A stretch of DNA of 9,027 nt from Pseudomonas sp. Lineage in GTDB: Bacteria > Pseudomonadota > Gammaproteobacteria > Pseudomonadales > Pseudomonadaceae. The stretch lies in assembly GCA_026398835.1 (NCBI GenBank), contig JAPLSD010000521.1, positions 1 to 9,027 on the forward strand, written 5' to 3'. Made by a program: the position numbers and the translations under genes. Positions 6,241 to 9,027 of this stretch are shown here, one piece after another. The notes under the pieces were generated by a model that was not told the origin of the DNA, did not search any database, and worked only from the letters and a program-made list of their open reading frames with translations. The stretch's first letter is position 1; every line of letters starts with the position of its first letter.

Positions 6241-6900
6241 TCAACCACGCTCAGGCTGAAAACGCACCACAAAACCCTTGAGATTCTGCTGACGACTCAG
6301 CAAGTCCCGCAGACGATCGGCTTCAGCACGCTCGATCAGCGGCCCGACGAATACTCGATTTTTGCCGTCGGCGGAACGGATGTATGCGTTATAGCCCTGA
6401 CTGCGCAGGGTTTTCTGCAAGCTCTCGGCACTTTCCCGACTGGTCAGGCTGGCCAATTGCACCGACCAACTGACCGACAGACCATTGGCATCGACTCGGC
6501 TTTGACCCACCTCAGGCTTGGCCGTTGCTGGCGCGACCGGCGGTGCAGCAGCCGGCTTGGCTGCCGCAGGCACTGTCGCAGATTTGCTGGCGACGACCGG
6601 AGGAGCTTTCGGGGTGACCGGCACGCTCGGCGCAATAGGCAGCGACGGCGCTTGCTGTTGAGCAATCTCTTCGTCACTCGGAACCGGCTCTTGCGGCAAG
6701 CTTTGCGGCTCGGGCACGACCACCGGCTCAATCTGCACCTGCGGCACAGCAGGCGCTTGAGGTGCGGCCGGCGCTTCAACGCGGACCTGGCGCTGCTCAT
6801 CCTGACGGGAAAACAGCATCGGCAAAAAGATCACCGCCAACGCCACCAGAACCAGAGCTCCGACCATACGCTGCTTGTAAGCGTTATCCAGCAAAGCCAT
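6241..6900 (-). CDS. dedD: SPOR-domain cell-division protein (DedD-like)
   Basis: This bitopic inner-membrane protein has 219 residues. A short cytoplasmic tail (1-11) leads to one transmembrane segment (about 12-30, GALVLVALAVIFLPMLF), then a Pro/Ala-rich periplasmic linker (about 40-130), and a C-terminal SPOR domain (about 144-217). SPOR domains bind denuded septal peptidoglycan, and E. coli DedD localises to the division ring and aids constriction. Family and position (folC-dedD-cvpA-purF, as in E. coli) support the symbol, although linker sequences diverge. The ATG lies inside the end of folC, overlapping by 17 bases, with a strong GGAGG Shine-Dalgarno in the folC coding sequence, so translation of the two is probably coupled. 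Confidence 0.92.
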   Translation of the reverse strand: MALLDNAYKQRMVGALVLVALAVIFLPMLFSRQDEQRQVRVEAPAAPQAPAVPQVQIEPVVVPEPQSLPQEPVPSDEEIAQQQAPSLPIAPSVPVTPKAPPVVASKSATVPAAAKPAAAPPVAPATAKPEVGQSRVDANGLSVSWSVQLASLTSRESAESLQKTLRSQGYNAYIRSADGKNRVFVGPLIERAEADRLRDLLSRQQNLKGFVVRFQPERG

Positions 6901-8191
6901 TTGCAGCCTCCTCCGTGGAGCGCCGGGCTAACCATTCGAGAGCCTCGGCAACACAATAAAATGATCCGAACAGCAGGATTTCATCCTCGACCATCGCTTG
7001 GGCACACTGCCCTTCCAACGCGGCAGAGACACTCTCATAGGACGTCACTGACGCACCAAGGTTCTGCAAGGCCGCCTGCAGATCCGCGACCGGGCGACTG
7101 CGTGCAGAATTCAGCGGGGCAACAGCCCACTGCTGGACACTACCATTCAACTCGGCGAGCACTCCATCAAGATCCTTGTCGGCCAGCAAGCCAAACACCG
7201 CCAGACGCTTGCCCGCCAAAGGGCGGCGAGCCAGGCGATGAGCCAGATATTCCGCTGCGTGCGGGTTATGACCCACATCCAGCAGCAGATTCAGACGCTT
7301 GCCGTGCCAGTCAAACTGACGCCGATCGAGACGACCGACCACCTGAGTTTTTTTCAACGCTTCGACGATTTGCTCCGCCTGCCAGGGCAAACCGAGCAAC
7401 AGGTAAGCCTGCAACGCCAGCGCAGCGTTTTCCATCGGCAGATCGAGCAGAGGTAAATCATGCAGCTCAACAGCATGACCCTGCGCATCAAGACCGCGCC
7501 ATTGCCAGTTGTGCTCGGTGATACCCAGATCGAAATCGCGACCACGCAGGAAAAACGGGCAATTGAGCTCGCGCGCCTTGTCCAGCAAGGGTTGAGGAGG
7601 ATTGAGATCGCCACAGAGCGCAGGCGCGCCCTGGCGGAAGATGCCGGCCTTTTCGAAAGCCACCGACTCACGGGTATCACCCAGCCAGTCGGAGTGATCG
7701 ACACCGATGCTGGCCACCAGCGCAAGGTCGGCATCGATCAGGTTGACCGCATCCAGACGACCGCCCAGACCGACTTCCAGCACCACAGCATCGAGACCTG
7801 CACGCTGGAACAGCCAAAACGCCGCCAGGGTGCCCATCTCGAAATAAGTCAGGGAAATGGCGCCGCGACCGGCTTCGACTGCCACGAAGGCTTCGCACAG
7901 CTCGGCGTCAGTGGCTTCGACACCATTGACCTGCACCCGCTCGTTGTAACGCAGCAGATGCGGCGAATTGTAGACACCGACCTTAAGCCCCTGCGCTCGC
8001 AACAAGGAAGCCACGAACGCACAGGTAGAACCTTTGCCGTTGGTACCCGTAACCGTGATCACCCGAGGCGCCGGTTTGCCCAACTCCATCCGGGACGCTA
8101 CCTCTTGCGAGCGCTCCAGCCCCATGTCGATGGCCGACGGATGCAACTGCTCAAGGTAAGCGAGCCAGTCGCCAAGGGTACGTTCGGTCAT
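6884..8191 (-). CDS. folC: Folylpolyglutamate synthase / dihydrofolate synthase
   Basis: This cytoplasmic ligase adds glutamate to dihydropteroate to make dihydrofolate and then extends folates with more glutamates, using ATP. It has 435 residues, near the usual 420-440. Landmarks are the P-loop [11 protein letters not shown] (47-57), [15 protein letters not shown] (76-90), [11 protein letters not shown] (140-150), HSDWLG (166-171), the conserved Lys181 in FEKAGIF that is normally carboxylated in Mur-ligase-fold enzymes, DVGHNPHA (305-312) at the start of the C-terminal domain, and GSFYCVAE (409-416). The ATG overlaps the accD stop as ATGA, so translation is likely coupled. The 3' end carries the ribosome-binding site and start of dedD. 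Its folate products feed the purine and methionine pathways encoded downstream. Confidence 0.97.
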   Translation of the reverse strand: MTERTLGDWLAYLEQLHPSAIDMGLERSQEVASRMELGKPAPRVITVTGTNGKGSTCAFVASLLRAQGLKVGVYNSPHLLRYNERVQVNGVEATDAELCEAFVAVEAGRGAISLTYFEMGTLAAFWLFQRAGLDAVVLEVGLGGRLDAVNLIDADLALVASIGVDHSDWLGDTRESVAFEKAGIFRQGAPALCGDLNPPQPLLDKARELNCPFFLRGRDFDLGITEHNWQWRGLDAQGHAVELHDLPLLDLPMENAALALQAYLLLGLPWQAEQIVEALKKTQVVGRLDRRQFDWHGKRLNLLLDVGHNPHAAEYLAHRLARRPLAGKRLAVFGLLADKDLDGVLAELNGSVQQWAVAPLNSARSRPVADLQAALQNLGASVTSYESVSAALEGQCAQAMVEDEILLFGSFYCVAEALEWLARRSTEEAANGFAG

Positions 8192-9027
8192 AGGTTTGCA
8201 GGCACCGGTGGGATTACGATCGTCTCGATCGGGGCGGCAATGAATACCGGCGTCGGCAGGCCCATCATTTGCGCCAGCAGGTTACCCAGACGCGGACGCA
8301 GTTCCTGACGGGCGATGATCATGTCGATAGCGCCGTGCTCCAGCAGGAATTCACTGCGCTGGAAGCCTTCCGGCAGTTTTTCACGCACGGTCTGCTCGAT
8401 CACGCGCGGGCCGGCGAAGCCAATCAGGGCTTTAGGCTCAGCAACGATCACGTCGCCAAGCATCGCCAGACTGGCGGAAACGCCACCGTAAACCGGGTCA
8501 GTCAGTACGGAGATGAACGGAAGGCCTTCCTCACGCAGACGCGCCAGAACCGCCGAGGTCTTGGCCATTTGCATCAGAGAGATCAGTGCTTCCTGCATCC
8601 GCGCACCACCAGAAGCTGCGAAACAGATCATCGGGCAGCGGTTTTCCAGTGCGTAGTTGGCGGCGCGAACAAAACGCTCACCAACGATGGCACCCATAGA
8701 GCCGCCCATGAAAGAGAACTCGAACGCTGACACCACCACTGGCATACCCAGCAGGGTACCGCTCATGGAAATCAGTGCATCCTTCTCACCAGTCTGCTTC
8801 TGCGCAGCAGTCAGACGGTCTTTGTACTTTTTGCCGTCACGGAATTTCAGGCGATCCACTGGTTCCAGGTCAGCGCCCAGTTCGGCACGGCCATCTGCGT
8901 CGAGGAACAAGTTGATGCGCGCGCGCGCGCCGATACGCATGTGATGGTTGCACTTGGGGCAAACATCCAGAGTCTTTTCCAGCTCCGGGCGATACAGCAC
9001 AGCGTCGCAGGACGGGCATTTGTGCCA
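8188..9027 (-). CDS. accD: Acetyl-CoA carboxylase carboxyltransferase beta subunit (N-terminus beyond window)
   Basis: This is the beta subunit of the AccA2D2 carboxyltransferase, which moves CO2 from carboxybiotin to acetyl-CoA to give malonyl-CoA for fatty-acid synthesis. The frame runs to the window edge with 279 residues visible. By alignment with E. coli AccD about 23 N-terminal residues are missing, so the GTG at 9000 is an internal Val codon and not the start. The four zinc ligands are present as CPSC and CPKC (visible residues 4, 7, 23 and 26), with the same spacing as E. coli. The crotonase-fold core shows [12 protein letters not shown], the GGARMQE oxyanion region, [13 protein letters not shown] and [12 protein letters not shown]. 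Its TGA overlaps the folC ATG by four bases. A (GC)7 tract lies within the gene at 8917-8930. Confidence 0.98.
   Translation of the reverse strand, partial: WHKCPSCDAVLYRPELEKTLDVCPKCNHHMRIGARARINLFLDADGRAELGADLEPVDRLKFRDGKKYKDRLTAAQKQTGEKDALISMSGTLLGMPVVVSAFEFSFMGGSMGAIVGERFVRAANYALENRCPMICFAASGGARMQEALISLMQMAKTSAVLARLREEGLPFISVLTDPVYGGVSASLAMLGDVIVAEPKALIGFAGPRVIEQTVREKLPEGFQRSEFLLEHGAIDMIIARQELRPRLGNLLAQMMGLPTPVFIAAPIETIVIPPVPANL
8917..8930. repeat. (GC)7 dinucleotide tract inside accD
   Basis: Seven GC repeats encode part of an Ala-Arg-Ala-Arg stretch just after the zinc finger of AccD. Alternating purine-pyrimidine tracts can form Z-DNA and are prone to slippage. The frame here is intact. 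Confidence 0.8.

Noticed and set aside
6227..6243. TGAGG/CCTCA hairpin at the end of dedD as a terminator
   Set aside because: The stem has only five pairs with a seven-base loop and just three T after it. It is too weak to call an intrinsic terminator.
6226..7521. A 431-codon plus-strand open frame opposite dedD and folC
   Set aside because: The product is a low-complexity Arg/His/Pro-rich sequence, the expected mirror of the Pro/Ala-rich linker and GC-rich codons on the coding strand.

Overview
The window is a stretch of Pseudomonas chromosome, most likely from the P. fluorescens group. The evidence is the gene order accD-folC-dedD-cvpA-purF-metZ-SDR (to my recollection PA3112 to PA3106 in P. 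aeruginosa), the moderately high G+C, a tRNA-Val/Asp/Asp cluster, and a REP-like sequence of the fluorescens-group type. Every protein gene and tRNA lies on the minus strand, so transcription runs from high to low coordinates. Genes at both ends are cut by the window.

Positions 9027 to 2023 hold seven tightly packed genes. They are accD (fatty-acid synthesis, N-terminus missing), folC (folate polyglutamylation), dedD (SPOR-domain cell-division protein), cvpA (inner-membrane protein), purF (first committed step of purine synthesis), metZ (methionine synthesis by sulfhydrylation) and a short-chain dehydrogenase of unknown substrate. accD/folC, folC/dedD and metZ/SDR overlap (the last if the GTG start is used), and purF and metZ follow within about 40 bases, which suggests an operon with translational coupling. 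The only sizeable gap, 98 bases before cvpA, carries a candidate internal promoter. The shared theme is housekeeping metabolism: folC supplies the one-carbon folates used by the purine pathway and by methionine synthesis.

Positions 2026 to 1984 hold a REP-like palindromic sequence that includes the stop codon of the SDR gene. Next come a strong sigma-70 promoter with a GC-rich discriminator, tRNA-Val(TAC), two identical tRNA-Asp(GTC) genes, and a clear intrinsic terminator at 1400-1374.

Positions 1373 to 1117 are a gene-free leader with a sigma-54-like sequence, an imperfect palindrome and a hairpin, all weakly supported. Positions 1116 to 1 encode the first 372 residues of a Tat-exported molybdenum hydroxylase large subunit (xanthine dehydrogenase / isoquinoline oxidoreductase family). 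Its reading frame is open to the window edge.

Most of the window is conserved core genome, and I see no convincing undescribed system. The parts most worth a second look are the divergent molybdenum enzyme with its leader, and the REP-like element fused to the SDR stop codon.
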